A DNA stretch of 56,149 nucleotides from Flavobacteriales bacterium UBA1694 (GCA_002319955.1 DCJS01000025.1:41059-97207); one strand, 5' to 3'; numbered from the stretch's first letter, positions 39,993 through 49,836 are shown. Numbers and translations are program-made. The notes: a model not told the origin generated them from the letters alone.

Positions 39993-40985
39993 TTATGAAT
40001 TTAAGAGTGCAGCCACTTCTTTCGCCGCATAGGTGAAGATCATGTCTGCCCCCGCCCGTTTAATGCATGTTAAACTTTCAATTAGGGCTTTATCATTATC
40101 TATCCAACCATTTTGAGCGGCTGCCTTTAACATGGCATACTCGCCACTGACGTGGTAAACTGCAATAGGAAGATCAATCATCGCTCGTACTTGAGAAACG
40201 ATATCTAAGTAAGGAAGGCCAGGTTTAATCATTATTATGTCTGCTCCTTCCGAAACATCTTTTAGAACCTCATCAAGAGCTTCTCTTGAGTTGGCGAAAT
40301 CCATCTGGTAGGTTTTTTTATCCTTCGGCACATCCCCAGATTCCTTAGGAGCACTATCAAGAGCACTACGAAACGGTCCATAAAATGCACTTGCATATTT
40401 GGCCGCATAACTTAATATTCCAACGTCGGTATAGGCGTTCTCTTCGAGCGCCGTGCGGATCATGGCCACGCGCGCATCCATCATATCACTCGGTGCAAGC
40501 ACATCCGCTCCTGCTTTAGCAAGCGATAGAGACATTTTCACCAGCGCCTCGTTGGTGGCGTCATTATCAATTTTTCCTTGGGTTACAATCCCGTCGTGGC
40601 CATAAATCGAGTAAGGATCAAGCGCCACATCAGGCATAATGACAAGTTCTGGAACAGCCTCTTTGATTGCTTTGATTGCCGTTTGCATAAGCCCATCATC
40701 ATTCCAGGACTCTTTTCCCGTATTGTCTTTGAGATGGTCTGAGACTTTCATATAAAGGTTGATTGCCTTTATGCCCATGCGAGACAGCTCCTTACATTCC
40801 TTAACGGTGAGGTCAAGACTTCGTCTAAAGACCCCGGGCATGGAACTAATTGGCTCTTGCCTATCTTTCCCTTCCATTACGAACATTGGCATCACCAAGT
40901 CGTTTACATTTAGAACGGTTTGCTGAACAAGCTGTCTTAAGGACTCCGAGGATCGAAGCCGTCTATTTCTTGAATATACTATCAT
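39993..40985 (-). CDS. hemB: Delta-aminolevulinic acid dehydratase (porphobilinogen synthase)
   Basis: A 330-residue TIM barrel that joins two aminolevulinates to porphobilinogen in haem synthesis. Motifs: FVMEGKDRQEPISSMPGVFRRS at the N-terminus, SYAAKYASAFYGPFRSA with the first active-site lysine, IMIKPGLPYLDI with the second, and YHVSGEYAM. The zinc cysteine cluster DVCLCEYTDHGHCG of zinc-type enzymes is replaced by DVALDPYSIYGHDG, so this is the magnesium-type, zinc-independent form. Confidence 0.96.
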   Translation of the reverse strand: MIVYSRNRRLRSSESLRQLVQQTVLNVNDLVMPMFVMEGKDRQEPISSMPGVFRRSLDLTVKECKELSRMGIKAINLYMKVSDHLKDNTGKESWNDDGLMQTAIKAIKEAVPELVIMPDVALDPYSIYGHDGIVTQGKIDNDATNEALVKMSLSLAKAGADVLAPSDMMDARVAMIRTALEENAYTDVGILSYAAKYASAFYGPFRSALDSAPKESGDVPKDKKTYQMDFANSREALDEVLKDVSEGADIIMIKPGLPYLDIVSQVRAMIDLPIAVYHVSGEYAMLKAAAQNGWIDNDKALIESLTCIKRAGADMIFTYAAKEVAALLNS

Positions 40986-41096
40986 GGTATCAAATTAAAT
41001 CCTGGAGAAAACCGCTCCATTCGGATGCAAATTTAAGAATAAGTTACTAGAGGGGCATCGAATTTAAACCCCACTTTTTAGAGACTTCACAATCTC

Positions 41097-41840
41097 TTAA
41101 TACCCGCTGCTGCTTTGAGTTTTCCCTAAAAGGGCTAAAGCCGACGAAGTTCCTATGCGCGTTACACCGAGCTCAATCATCGCCCTTGCCTCTTCTGGGC
41201 TTCGCACACCACCGGCTGCTTTAAGGGGTAAATCGCCCGCATTTTGTTTCATGAGCGTAATGCCTTCAACTGTGGCGCCATTTGGCTCGCCATTTGGCGT
41301 TTTAAAAAAACCAGTCGAGGATTTCACAAAGATTTTCTTACGCTGCTGCTCAGAAAAGTTGGCCTGAGCTAAAGTGGAAAGTAGAGCTGTTAGTCCTGCG
41401 ATCTGCTCATTCGAAAGCGCTGCAATTTCAATAATCCATTTCACTACTTTGCCATTTTCTAAGCCTAGTTTTGTGCCTTTCAAAAATTCATCGCTCACCA
41501 AATCAAAATTCCCGCGTTTGTATTGCGAGTAATTAATCACATAATCTAGCTCGTCCACGCCGTGGTCAATGGCCGTTTGTGCTTCAAGGAGTTTTTCCTC
41601 TAGTGGCGCATCGCCCTGGTGAAAACCGATCACCGTTCCGATCTTAACCTTCGCCAAGCGCTCATCAAGGTAGGACTTAACTAGTTCTACATAAGAGGGA
41701 CGAATCATCACGGCATAAATACCATGGTCAATCGCTTCTTGCGTAAGGCTCAAAACGAGCTCCTTGGTTTGCGACTCACTAAGACCTGATTGAGATGGAA
41801 GTTTTAGATATGTAGAATCTAAATACGAGGCTATATTCAT
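41097..41840 (-). CDS. deoC: Deoxyribose-phosphate aldolase
   Basis: A 247-residue class I aldolase that splits 2-deoxyribose 5-phosphate. Visible segments are LDSTYLKLPSQ, KIGTVIGFHQGD, ELDYVINYSQ, the Schiff-base lysine in IFVKSSTGFF, and MKAAGGVRSPEEA-like PLKAAGGVRSPEEARAM with the second catalytic lysine. It starts four bases after the Lrp-type regulator gene, so the two are likely co-transcribed. Confidence 0.93.
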   Translation of the reverse strand: MNIASYLDSTYLKLPSQSGLSESQTKELVLSLTQEAIDHGIYAVMIRPSYVELVKSYLDERLAKVKIGTVIGFHQGDAPLEEKLLEAQTAIDHGVDELDYVINYSQYKRGNFDLVSDEFLKGTKLGLENGKVVKWIIEIAALSNEQIAGLTALLSTLAQANFSEQQRKKIFVKSSTGFFKTPNGEPNGATVEGITLMKQNAGDLPLKAAGGVRSPEEARAMIELGVTRIGTSSALALLGKTQSSSGY

Positions 41841-41844
41841 TTGA

Positions 41845-42315
41845 TTAGGGTTTAATTTGACGGTTAATACGCTGCTCCAAAGATAGGAAAGTTTCAGTTC
41901 TTGTGACGCCTTTGAATTTTTGAAGCTGATTCAAAAGAGCCATTAAATGGTCGTTATCCTTGCAGTACACTTTCAGAAAAAGCGTGTAGTTCCCTGTGGT
42001 ATAATGGGCCTCGACAACTTCATCAATTTCCTTTAGAGCCTCGACGCAGTCGCTGTAGTCACTCGGTTTATCCAAATAAACACCAATGTAACACACGACC
42101 TTATACCCTAGGGTTTTAGGATTTAGTAGCGTCACGCAGGGCTGGATTACTCCCGCCTGCTCTAATTTTTTCACACGTTGATGGACCGCGGTAGTGGAAA
42201 TACCAATCTGTTTTGAAATTGCGGCAAGGGACGATTTCGAGGCATCGGTTAACTGCTCAAGAATTTGCTTGTCAAGGGCATCTAGATCGGGCTCGTTAGT
42301 TGGCGTGGTCTTCAT
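41845..42315 (-). CDS. Lrp/AsnC-family transcriptional regulator
   Basis: A 156-residue protein with an N-terminal helix-turn-helix (about 10-60: LDKQILEQLTDASKSSLAAI and ISTTAVHQRVKKLEQAGVI) and a C-terminal RAM/ACT-type effector domain (about 70-150). Such proteins sense amino acids or other small molecules. Its start overlaps the end of the nuclease/phosphatase gene by 20 bases and its end is next to deoC. Its ligand and targets are not evident. Confidence 0.92.
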   Translation of the reverse strand: MKTTPTNEPDLDALDKQILEQLTDASKSSLAAISKQIGISTTAVHQRVKKLEQAGVIQPCVTLLNPKTLGYKVVCYIGVYLDKPSDYSDCVEALKEIDEVVEAHYTTGNYTLFLKVYCKDNDHLMALLNQLQKFKGVTRTETFLSLEQRINRQIKP

Positions 42316-43285
42316 CTTGGGGTCTATTTAGTAAGATCTTAAATTCAATTAGGACAGGAAAGTGGTCGCTGAAACCTCCTAAATACCTGCGCCCAGCATA
42401 AGTACGGTAGGGTCTCCCAGAGCTTTTGCGGTCCCAGGTCGCAAGTTTTGCATGGTTAAAGACCTTTGCATTAGAAAACTGCAGCAGGGCGCTCTGCTCA
42501 AAAAATTGGGGTGAGAGAAGTATTTGATCAAAAAGGAGGCCTTGCCTTTTGTGATAAGCAGAAAACACATGGCTTTGATAGAGCTGTAAAAAAGGGTTAC
42601 GTAAGAGTTCCTTCTGCCCCTGAGATTTTAAAACATCTTGAATCATCCCACTTGTAGGATCCTCATTAAAGTCTCCCATAAGGAGTACGGGCTCCTGAGT
42701 CGTGCTGTGGCGCTCAAATTCTTTCTTAAGGTCAGAAAGGATAAACGCGCGCTTGGGGGCATTGATATTATCTGCTCGTTTTGAGGGCAAATGAAGCACA
42801 TAGAGGTGAAACACAACCGATTGGAATCTAATTTTACAATAAAGGACATCGCGCGTCGTATCGTAATTCTCAGGATCGCTATCTGGGATATTGAAAAAAT
42901 AGACCAGCGGTCGGGATTCTAAAACCTCAACACGGGTGCGGTCGTACAAAAGGGCCACATCCACTCCGCGTTCATCGAGACTCTCGTAAAGAACAAACTC
43001 AAAGCGATTCTCAAAAGTAGGCTGCTCCAAAAGAGCCTTAAGGGGCACTTTTCCTTGGACCTCACTTAAGCCAACTAGCAGAGGAAGTTGCGAGTACTGC
43101 ATTTTGACTAGGTCAAAAACCTTAGCAATTTTCTGCAATTTGTTTTCGTAGCGCTCCTTGTTCCAATTCGTTAACCCCGAGAATTTCGGATTAAAATTTT
43201 TTCTTGCCACCGGGTCTGGGGGAAAGAGGTTTTCTACGTTATAGAACATGACGGTGGCTTTCGTGGCGTTCTCTTGTTGATTCAT
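42296..43285 (-). CDS. Endonuclease/exonuclease/phosphatase family protein
   Basis: A 329-residue protein of the EEP fold. MFYNVENLFPP near the start carries the metal-binding asparagine and glutamate region, GLSEVQGK the catalytic glutamate, LMGDFNEDPTS the D-x-N motif, and GFSDHFPVLIEF the closing S-D-H motif. Whether it cuts nucleic acid or phosphate esters cannot be told. No signal peptide is seen. It precedes, and overlaps, the Lrp-type gene. Confidence 0.9.
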   Translation of the reverse strand: MNQQENATKATVMFYNVENLFPPDPVARKNFNPKFSGLTNWNKERYENKLQKIAKVFDLVKMQYSQLPLLVGLSEVQGKVPLKALLEQPTFENRFEFVLYESLDERGVDVALLYDRTRVEVLESRPLVYFFNIPDSDPENYDTTRDVLYCKIRFQSVVFHLYVLHLPSKRADNINAPKRAFILSDLKKEFERHSTTQEPVLLMGDFNEDPTSGMIQDVLKSQGQKELLRNPFLQLYQSHVFSAYHKRQGLLFDQILLSPQFFEQSALLQFSNAKVFNHAKLATWDRKSSGRPYRTYAGRRYLGGFSDHFPVLIEFKILLNRPQDEDHAN

Positions 43286-43310
43286 GGCTCGTATCTTAAA
43301 GCCCTAAAAA

Positions 43311-43329
43311 GGACCGCTTCAGGCGGTCC
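43311..43329 (-). terminator. Terminator after trmD
   Basis: GGACCGC (43311-43317) and GCGGTCC (43323-43329) pair around a 5-base loop; the minus strand continues TTTTTAGGG. It separates the NDH-2/trmD unit from the downstream nuclease gene. Confidence 0.75.
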
Positions 43330-43348
43330 AATACACGGCTTTTATTTG

Positions 43349-44023
43349 TTAATCTAAAAGATCGGGGCGCTTGTCCGAGGTAATCTGAACGGCCTGTTCA
43401 TGACGCCAATCTTCAATCTTGGCTGTATGTCCACTTAATAAAATGGCGGGCACCTTCAAACCTTTGTATTCTTCTGGTCTTGTATAGATTGGTGGGGCAA
43501 GTAGGTTGTCTTGAAAACTATCACTAAGTGCGCTCTGTTCGTCGTTTAAAACACCTGGCACTAAACGAATGATACTATCGGCTAGAACGCAGGCAGCGAG
43601 CTCACCCCCAGTTAAAACATAATCTCCAATAGAAATTTCTTTCGTGATATGAAGCTCTCGAACTCGTTGATCAATACCTTTGTAATGGCCACAAAGAAAG
43701 ATTAGGTTTTGTTGAATGGAAAGATGGTTGGCAATGGACTGCTTTAAGGTCTGTCCATCGGGCGTCAGGTAAATAACCTCGTCATAATCTCTTTGCGACT
43801 TAAGTTGCGTGATGCACTTATCAAGGGGTTCAACCATCATGACCATCCCCGCCCCACCGCCATAAGGCATGTCGTCAATTTGCCTATGCTTTCCCTGGCT
43901 CCAATCCCGCAGTTGGTGAAAATGCACCTCGACGATGCCTTTATCAACGGCACGTTTCAAAATCGAAGTCTGAAACGGACTTTCCATAAGTTCTGGAAGT
44001 ACACTTATAATATCAATTCTCAT
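43349..44023 (-). CDS. trmD: tRNA (guanine-N1)-methyltransferase
   Basis: A 224-residue SPOUT methyltransferase that makes m1G37 in tRNAs, needed to keep the reading frame. It begins MRIDIISVLPELMESPF and has DDMPYGGGAGMVM, YLTPDGQ, the knot segment LCGHYKGIDQRV, and EISIGDYVLTGGELAA. It overlaps the end of the NADH dehydrogenase gene by four bases. It is not next to rpsP or rplS, its usual neighbours in many bacteria. Confidence 0.96.
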   Translation of the reverse strand: MRIDIISVLPELMESPFQTSILKRAVDKGIVEVHFHQLRDWSQGKHRQIDDMPYGGGAGMVMMVEPLDKCITQLKSQRDYDEVIYLTPDGQTLKQSIANHLSIQQNLIFLCGHYKGIDQRVRELHITKEISIGDYVLTGGELAACVLADSIIRLVPGVLNDEQSALSDSFQDNLLAPPIYTRPEEYKGLKVPAILLSGHTAKIEDWRHEQAVQITSDKRPDLLD

Positions 44024-45282
44024 TGTTCCGTTTGATTTTTCTTATTCGGTATAATAATTAGGCGAAGCGAACTGTCTTTGTTTATATAACTCCACATCCA
44101 ATTGAAGAATACAGCGATTTTGTTTCTTACCGATAGAATAAGCATCAAATGTAAAAACATCCACAAATACCAAGCAAAAAAGCCTGAAAACTTAAACTTA
44201 GGTAAATCAACCACAGCGCGGTGTTTTCCAATGGTTGCCATACTCCCTCGATCGATATACTCGTAGGGCACCCAAGAAGCATCTACTTTTTTTAATATAT
44301 TTTTTCCAAGGCGCTTGCCTTGGTTAATCGCTACGTTGGCTACTTGAGGATGTCCTTGTGGGTACAGAGGCGTTTCCATATAGGCAATATCACCGATGGC
44401 AAAAATATTCTCATAGCCTTTTACCCGATTAAAACGGTCGGTAATATAGCGCTGACGAACCATTGAATCTGGCGCTAATCCATCGAGCACATTGCCCACG
44501 ACGCCGGCCGCCCAAATAACATTGTTACTGGCAATTTGAAGTCCACTTTCCATTGACACGCGGTCTCCATCATAATCAATTACTTTTTCGCCACTCAAAA
44601 GCTGAACGCCTAGCGCCTTTAAGTAGGCCTCAGAGCGGTCTTGCGAATGCGTGCTCATCACACTTAGGGGTTTATCGGTTGCACTAATAAGGATTACCTG
44701 TAGCGCATCGAAATTCATATTTGGATAATCCCGCGGGAGAATTTCTTTTTTCATCTCAACAAAAGCGCCGGCCAGCTCTACGCCCGTTGCACCACTACCC
44801 ACAATGACGATATTCCAGTTCCCGTCATCCGTGCGGCTACGCTCCATGATGAGTTTCTCAAAGGTCAAAAGCACATGATTTCGAATGGCAATGGCCTCTT
44901 GGGTATTTTTCATACCAAAGGTTAGGTCTTCCATTTTCTCGTTGCCAAAGAAATTGGTTTTACATCCGGTGGCAATGACTAATTTATCGTAATGAAAATC
45001 AGCCTCCTCTGTTATGACTCTATTTTCCTCTGGGATAATTTGCTGAACGCTCGTCATGCGAAATTGCGTGTTGCGTGAACGTTGAAAAATCTTTCTAAAA
45101 GGAAACGAAATATTGGAAGGCTCAATTCGACCACAAGCCACTTGGTAGAAAAGAGGCTGAAACATGTGGTGATTCACTTTATCGATGAGAATAACTTTCT
45201 TATTTTTATTATTGAGGGTCTTTGCGAGTTGCAGTCCTGCAAATCCACCCCCAATGATTACAATTTTCTCTCTTGTTTCCAT
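44020..45282 (-). CDS. Type II NADH dehydrogenase (NDH-2 family)
   Basis: A 420-residue flavoprotein that passes electrons from NADH to quinone without pumping. The FAD-binding IVIIGGGFAGLQLAKTL (residues 8-24), the second dinucleotide fold NIVIVGSGATGVELAGA, and NIFAIGDIAYMETPLYPQGHPQVA with the flavin-binding aspartate are seen. Two hydrophobic stretches near the C-terminus (about 365-400) probably attach it to the membrane. A -7 element lies just before the start. Confidence 0.92.
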   Translation of the reverse strand: METREKIVIIGGGFAGLQLAKTLNNKNKKVILIDKVNHHMFQPLFYQVACGRIEPSNISFPFRKIFQRSRNTQFRMTSVQQIIPEENRVITEEADFHYDKLVIATGCKTNFFGNEKMEDLTFGMKNTQEAIAIRNHVLLTFEKLIMERSRTDDGNWNIVIVGSGATGVELAGAFVEMKKEILPRDYPNMNFDALQVILISATDKPLSVMSTHSQDRSEAYLKALGVQLLSGEKVIDYDGDRVSMESGLQIASNNVIWAAGVVGNVLDGLAPDSMVRQRYITDRFNRVKGYENIFAIGDIAYMETPLYPQGHPQVANVAINQGKRLGKNILKKVDASWVPYEYIDRGSMATIGKHRAVVDLPKFKFSGFFAWYLWMFLHLMLILSVRNKIAVFFNWMWSYINKDSSLRLIIIPNKKNQTEQ

Positions 45283-45286
45283 AGGA

Positions 45287-45294
45287 CAAATTTA
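45287..45294 (-). promoter_or_regulatory. -7 element of the NDH-2 gene
   Basis: Reads TAAATTTG on the minus strand and ends five bases before the ATG at 45282, so the transcript may be leaderless or nearly so. Confidence 0.45.
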
Positions 45295-45393
45295 CTGAAA
45301 TATAATCTAATGGCCTTAAATCTCAATTGGAAAGCAAGCGATTCTCCTTAAATAAAAAAGAAAAAACAGCTCAGTTTCCTTTGGAAAAAGAAC

Positions 45394-45401
45394 TAATTTT
45401 G
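45394..45401 (+). promoter_or_regulatory. -7 element of the GH25 gene
   Basis: TAATTTTG matches TAnnTTTG, eight bases before the ATG at 45410. Confidence 0.45.
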
Positions 45402-45409
45402 CACGTCTC

Positions 45410-46273
45410 ATGAAAAAAAAAAGCAAAGTAAATCCGCCAACAAGAGCCCGACATAGGCACCGAAAGAATCTCAGGAAAAAAAGACTTAAGGTTCTTTTAC
45501 TGGTTCTTTTGGCTCTAGCTTTGGGCACGGGCTTTCTTTTAAAAGAAAAAATAACACTCTATATTGCCACCTATGTTCAGCCTTTTGAACATAAGCATTT
45601 GAAGAATTCACCGACTGAACAAGAGCGCATTGAGCGCATAATTTCCCACCACGCTGACCAAACCTTTGGCATTGACCTTTCCCATTACCAAAACCCAGAA
45701 GATTTGATGTGGGATAGCCTCAATATAGGCCACGGCACCATTCCCATCGAATTCGTCATCCTTAGAGCCACGATGGGCAGTAATGGAAAAGACAAGAATT
45801 TTTCAGAGTTCTGGGCCCTAGCCGCACAAAAGGACAAACTGCGTGGGGCCTACCATTTCTATCGCCCAGACGAGGACCCCATCAAACAGGCCGCGCAATT
45901 TCTTGAAACCGTTCAACTAGCTCCAGGGGATTTAGCTCCGGTGCTCGATATTGAGCGGCATCCCCATCGAATTTCAAAAAAACAATTGAGAAAAAATCTG
46001 CAGATCTTCCTAGACATTCTCGAGCAGCGCTACCATGTCAAACCGATTCTCTACACCTATTACCATTACTATAATGACTATCTCGAAAAGGATTTTGCTC
46101 AATACCCAGTCTGGCTTGCCAATTATAACGATGTCTTAGTTCCTCATGAAAAGATCTCATGGGCGATTTGGCAATTTACGGAGAACGGAATTGTGCACGG
46201 GATCAACACAAAAGTGGATCTAAATGTCTTTAACGGTTCGCTTCGCGCCATGGAGGAACTTACCGTGCAGTAA
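45410..46273 (+). CDS. GH25 lysozyme-like muramidase, membrane anchored
   Basis: A 287-residue protein with a basic N-terminus (lysines and arginines up to about residue 27), one membrane helix (about 27-45) and a glycoside hydrolase 25 domain (about 80-280). FGIDLSHYQ holds the first conserved aspartate, YHFYRPDEDP follows, and PVLDIE the catalytic aspartate/glutamate pair; YTYYHYYNDYL and WAIWQFTENG are further GH25 segments. It probably acts on peptidoglycan in the periplasm. Confidence 0.9.
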   Translation: MKKKSKVNPPTRARHRHRKNLRKKRLKVLLLVLLALALGTGFLLKEKITLYIATYVQPFEHKHLKNSPTEQERIERIISHHADQTFGIDLSHYQNPEDLMWDSLNIGHGTIPIEFVILRATMGSNGKDKNFSEFWALAAQKDKLRGAYHFYRPDEDPIKQAAQFLETVQLAPGDLAPVLDIERHPHRISKKQLRKNLQIFLDILEQRYHVKPILYTYYHYYNDYLEKDFAQYPVWLANYNDVLVPHEKISWAIWQFTENGIVHGINTKVDLNVFNGSLRAMEELTVQ

Positions 46274-46347
46274 GGCCTTTAGAGAATTTTTTTTAGCCTT
46301 TTTTTATATAGTGGGAAGCCCCCCCCTAGAGTCACACAGAAATTACG

Positions 46348-46355
46348 TACTTTTG
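46348..46355 (+). promoter_or_regulatory. -7 element of the ABC-F gene
   Basis: TACTTTTG matches TAnnTTTG, 33 bases before the ATG. Confidence 0.4.
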
Positions 46356-46388
46356 CTCGCTCTAGACCCCAGTTAAGCTTAAAACACC

Positions 46389-48275
46389 ATGAATTACGTG
46401 ACGGTGGAGAATCTCTCCAAATCCTACGGTATCAAACTTTTATTCAAAGACTTGACCTTTCACATCAATGAAGGCGATAAAATTGCAATCGTAGCTAAAA
46501 ATGGCAGTGGTAAATCCACCCTGCTTAAAATCCTGATGGGACTTGAAATCCCGGATTCCGGGGACGTGAAAATTTCAAAAGACATTCAAATCGTTCTTTT
46601 TGACCAAGAAATTGCTTTTGATCCAAAACTCACGGTTGAAGAATTCATGATGAGCCTGGACAGCAAACCCATTGCGGCTCTAAGAAACTATCAAAAGGCA
46701 CTAGTCTCCACAGACCCAGATGCCATGGAAAAAGCGCTGGCCGAAATGGAACTTCATAAAGCCTGGGATCTCGAGTCCGAGATGGCGCAAATTTTAACTC
46801 AACTTAAAATCACAAATCTTGAGGCTACCATGGGCACGCTCTCTGGAGGTCAAGTCAAGCGGGTTGCCCTGGCGAAACTCTTAACCGAAACGCGCGCAGA
46901 GCACCGCCACGTTCTTCTCATCATGGATGAACCGACCAACCACCTGGACGTGGAAATGGTTGAATGGCTAGAAAACTATTTATCTAAAGCAAAAATAACC
47001 CTGGTCCTTGTGACCCACGACCGGTACTTCCTCGATACGGTCTGTGAGACGATTTGGGAGATGGAAGACCATAACCTCTACGTGCATCAAGGCAGTTATG
47101 CAACTTATTTGGAAAACAAAATGATCCGCGAAGACAATCTGAGTTCCACGATTGATAAAGCGAACAACCTGTACAGAAGAGAACTGGAGTGGATGAGACG
47201 CCAACCCAAGGCCCGTACCACCAAATCCAAATCCCGTATTGACGCGTTTTACGACACACAAAAGGTGGCGAAATCAGGCGTTACAAAACAAACCATGGAG
47301 CTTCAATTTGAGATGAAGCGCCTGGGCCAAAAGATATTAGAGCTTAAAAATATTGATAAATCCTATGGAGATAAAGTCTTACTTAAAGATTTTAGCTACC
47401 AATTTCAACGCGGTGAAAAAGTGGGAATCGTTGGGAAAAACGGGGCAGGAAAGTCGACTCTACTCAATATCATCCAAGGCTTAGAACCCATGGACCGCGG
47501 CCAAATTGAAACAGGAGAAACCTTACGCTTTGGCTATTTTTCTCAAAAAGGACTTACCTACAATGAGGAGCAGCGGGTGATTGACTTTATTAAGGACATT
47601 TCAGAAAACTTCCCAATTGCAGGGGGGAAAACCATTAGTGCCTCGCAATTTCTAAGACTGTTCCTTTTTGATGACCAAACCCAATACGCTCCAATTTCCA
47701 AACTTTCTGGCGGTGAAAAAAGGCGACTGCATTTAATGCAGGTTCTTTTTCAAAACCCGAATTTTTTGATTTTTGACGAACCAACCAACGACCTTGACCT
47801 TCCAACTTTAAGCGTTCTTGAGAATTTCCTTCAGAATTTTCAAGGCACCCTGGTGATTGTCTCTCACGACCGGTACTTCATGGACCGAATCGTAGACCAT
47901 GTTCTGGCCTTCGAAGGTGATGGGCTGATAAAAGATTTCAGCGGAACCTTTTCGGAATACCGCGCGGCAGCAAGCGAAAAAACGCAACCCACCAAGCAGG
48001 ATGCCCCAAGCTTACCCGTGAGTGCGGCGCCAAAGGCGACAACCCCGCAGGCTACAAGTTCCAAGAGGAAACTTACATTTAAAGAATCGCAAGAACTTAA
48101 GTCGATTGAAAAGCGCATGCCTCAGATTGAAATCCAAAAAGAGGCGCATATCGTGGATCTTAATTCACAGACCGATTACCAAACGATTTCCTCACTCAGT
48201 AAAACCATTGAGCAACTCACTTTGGAGCTTGAACAGCTTGAATACAGATGGCTTGAACTCCAAGAATTTATTTAG
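46389..48275 (+). CDS. ABC-F family ATPase (Uup-like)
   Basis: A 628-residue soluble protein with two ABC ATPase domains and no membrane helices. Walker A motifs are AKNGSGKST and GKNGAGKST; signatures LSGGQVKR and LSGGEKRR; Walker B LLIMDEPTNHLD and FLIFDEPTNDLD. Between the domains is an arginine-rich linker (RRELEWMRRQPKARTTKSKSR; core 263-275), and the C-terminus after about 540 is a coiled coil, both typical of Uup. ABC-F proteins act on the ribosome or on DNA intermediates; the precise role here is open. Confidence 0.92.
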   Translation: MNYVTVENLSKSYGIKLLFKDLTFHINEGDKIAIVAKNGSGKSTLLKILMGLEIPDSGDVKISKDIQIVLFDQEIAFDPKLTVEEFMMSLDSKPIAALRNYQKALVSTDPDAMEKALAEMELHKAWDLESEMAQILTQLKITNLEATMGTLSGGQVKRVALAKLLTETRAEHRHVLLIMDEPTNHLDVEMVEWLENYLSKAKITLVLVTHDRYFLDTVCETIWEMEDHNLYVHQGSYATYLENKMIREDNLSSTIDKANNLYRRELEWMRRQPKARTTKSKSRIDAFYDTQKVAKSGVTKQTMELQFEMKRLGQKILELKNIDKSYGDKVLLKDFSYQFQRGEKVGIVGKNGAGKSTLLNIIQGLEPMDRGQIETGETLRFGYFSQKGLTYNEEQRVIDFIKDISENFPIAGGKTISASQFLRLFLFDDQTQYAPISKLSGGEKRRLHLMQVLFQNPNFLIFDEPTNDLDLPTLSVLENFLQNFQGTLVIVSHDRYFMDRIVDHVLAFEGDGLIKDFSGTFSEYRAAASEKTQPTKQDAPSLPVSAAPKATTPQATSSKRKLTFKESQELKSIEKRMPQIEIQKEAHIVDLNSQTDYQTISSLSKTIEQLTLELEQLEYRWLELQEFI

Positions 48276-48315
48276 TGCCATTAATTCTCAAACTCTAAAG
48301 ACTCCAGAATAAACA

Positions 48316-49731
48316 ATGGGAACCCAAAAGCAACTGGTCGCAAAATACGGACTATTCACCGCCATTTCCATGGTGGTGGGGCAAGTCATCGGTTCTGGGA
48401 TTTTCTTTAAGGTCGATGATGTGCTTTTAGCAACGCAAGGCAACGCTCTTGCGGGTCTTATTGGCTTTCTAGTCGTTGGAATCAGTGTCATTTTCGCCTC
48501 AATAACCATGGCAAATTACGCTCAATTAATTCCGAAAGATGGGGGAATACTGAGTTACGTAGACTTCCGCTTTGGCCCAAAGGCTTCTGCGCTTGTCGGA
48601 TGGATTTATTTATCCCTGTTTTACCCCCTACTTACAGCCGTTCTATTCACCGTATCAGGAATATACATCGCCCATTTCTTCACGGAGTTTATGGCGTTTA
48701 AACCAACATTCCTCCATTACAGTGCAATCGGTCTGGTCAATGCCCTACTTTTTTTCTTTTTTAATATCTACCGCCCTAGAGCGAGTGGCGTATTTCAACA
48801 GCTGACCACCATATTAAAACTTATTCCACTGCTCCTAATTGCAGCCTTTGGAGTCATAAGCCTTATTTCTGGGGCTCCAACGAATGACTTAAGTCCCCCA
48901 CAAATTGAGTCCGAGACCTTAAGCACAAGCACGTTTTGGACTTTAATAGCGGCGAGTTTTATTCCAATTGCCTTTGCATTTGACGGTTGGTACATCGCTA
49001 CGCAAATCACAGGGGAAGTTAAAAATGCAAAAAAGAACATGCCAAAAGCGCTCATAATCGGGACCTCAATTATCCTGATTGTTTATGTGCTTTACTACCT
49101 GGGCATTGTACTTCGTATGAGTCCTGAATTAATTATTCAATACAAGGACACATACATTACTGAATACTCCAAGAAGTTTGGATCGAGCAGCGCCTCACTG
49201 GTGATGCAGCTTTTTATTATTGTCTCGGTTTTAGGGACTTCTAATGGTCTTATGCTTGCTTCGATTCGCGTCCCTTACCAATTCTATAATTTGAAAGGTT
49301 CTAAAAAATTCTTAAATCTAGGAAGTCTGAACCGTAAAACGGGAATGCCAATTAGAAGCGCTTACTTAGCATTCATTGCTATTGTACTCTACATTTTAGC
49401 CTACTATTTCACCAATACTAACGCGTACTTCACCCGCGCGAATTACGACATCTCAGCCATTCCGGTCGCCTTTATTTATGTCGTGAATGGGGCTCTTTTC
49501 GTTGGGCTGTTTAAGTTGCTTCGAAAGGGATTAATTTCTGGTAGACGCCCGTTAAAATCGGTTATGGCTGTAATTGCCCTGCTAGGAATCGCCGTGGTTC
49601 TAATCGGTACGGCGGCCGCCCCCAACGGTTTAAGTTACCTTTTTGTCAGCGCAGTCTATATTGCCGTTGGGCTACTTTTCATCCGAAATCCATTTCAAAG
49701 CTCCAGATCTGAAAGCAGCGACACCGAATAA
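48316..49731 (+). CDS. APC-superfamily amino acid permease
   Basis: A 471-residue transporter with 12 predicted helices. The first helix carries the unwound GQVIGSGIFFKVDD motif that binds the amino group of the substrate, and FDGWYIATQITGEVKNAKKNMPKAL in the middle is typical of LAT-type members. The substrate is not predictable from sequence. It follows the ABC-F gene by 40 bases. Confidence 0.9.
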   Translation: MGTQKQLVAKYGLFTAISMVVGQVIGSGIFFKVDDVLLATQGNALAGLIGFLVVGISVIFASITMANYAQLIPKDGGILSYVDFRFGPKASALVGWIYLSLFYPLLTAVLFTVSGIYIAHFFTEFMAFKPTFLHYSAIGLVNALLFFFFNIYRPRASGVFQQLTTILKLIPLLLIAAFGVISLISGAPTNDLSPPQIESETLSTSTFWTLIAASFIPIAFAFDGWYIATQITGEVKNAKKNMPKALIIGTSIILIVYVLYYLGIVLRMSPELIIQYKDTYITEYSKKFGSSSASLVMQLFIIVSVLGTSNGLMLASIRVPYQFYNLKGSKKFLNLGSLNRKTGMPIRSAYLAFIAIVLYILAYYFTNTNAYFTRANYDISAIPVAFIYVVNGALFVGLFKLLRKGLISGRRPLKSVMAVIALLGIAVVLIGTAAAPNGLSYLFVSAVYIAVGLLFIRNPFQSSRSESSDTE

Positions 49732-49836
49732 AAAATCCATTCTTTCGTCTTGGAAATGTCTGCGACGGCCTCGTATTTGCAGAAAATCATGTAGATTTGA
49801 ACCTAATTAATCGATTTATTTTAATTTTTACCCCCT

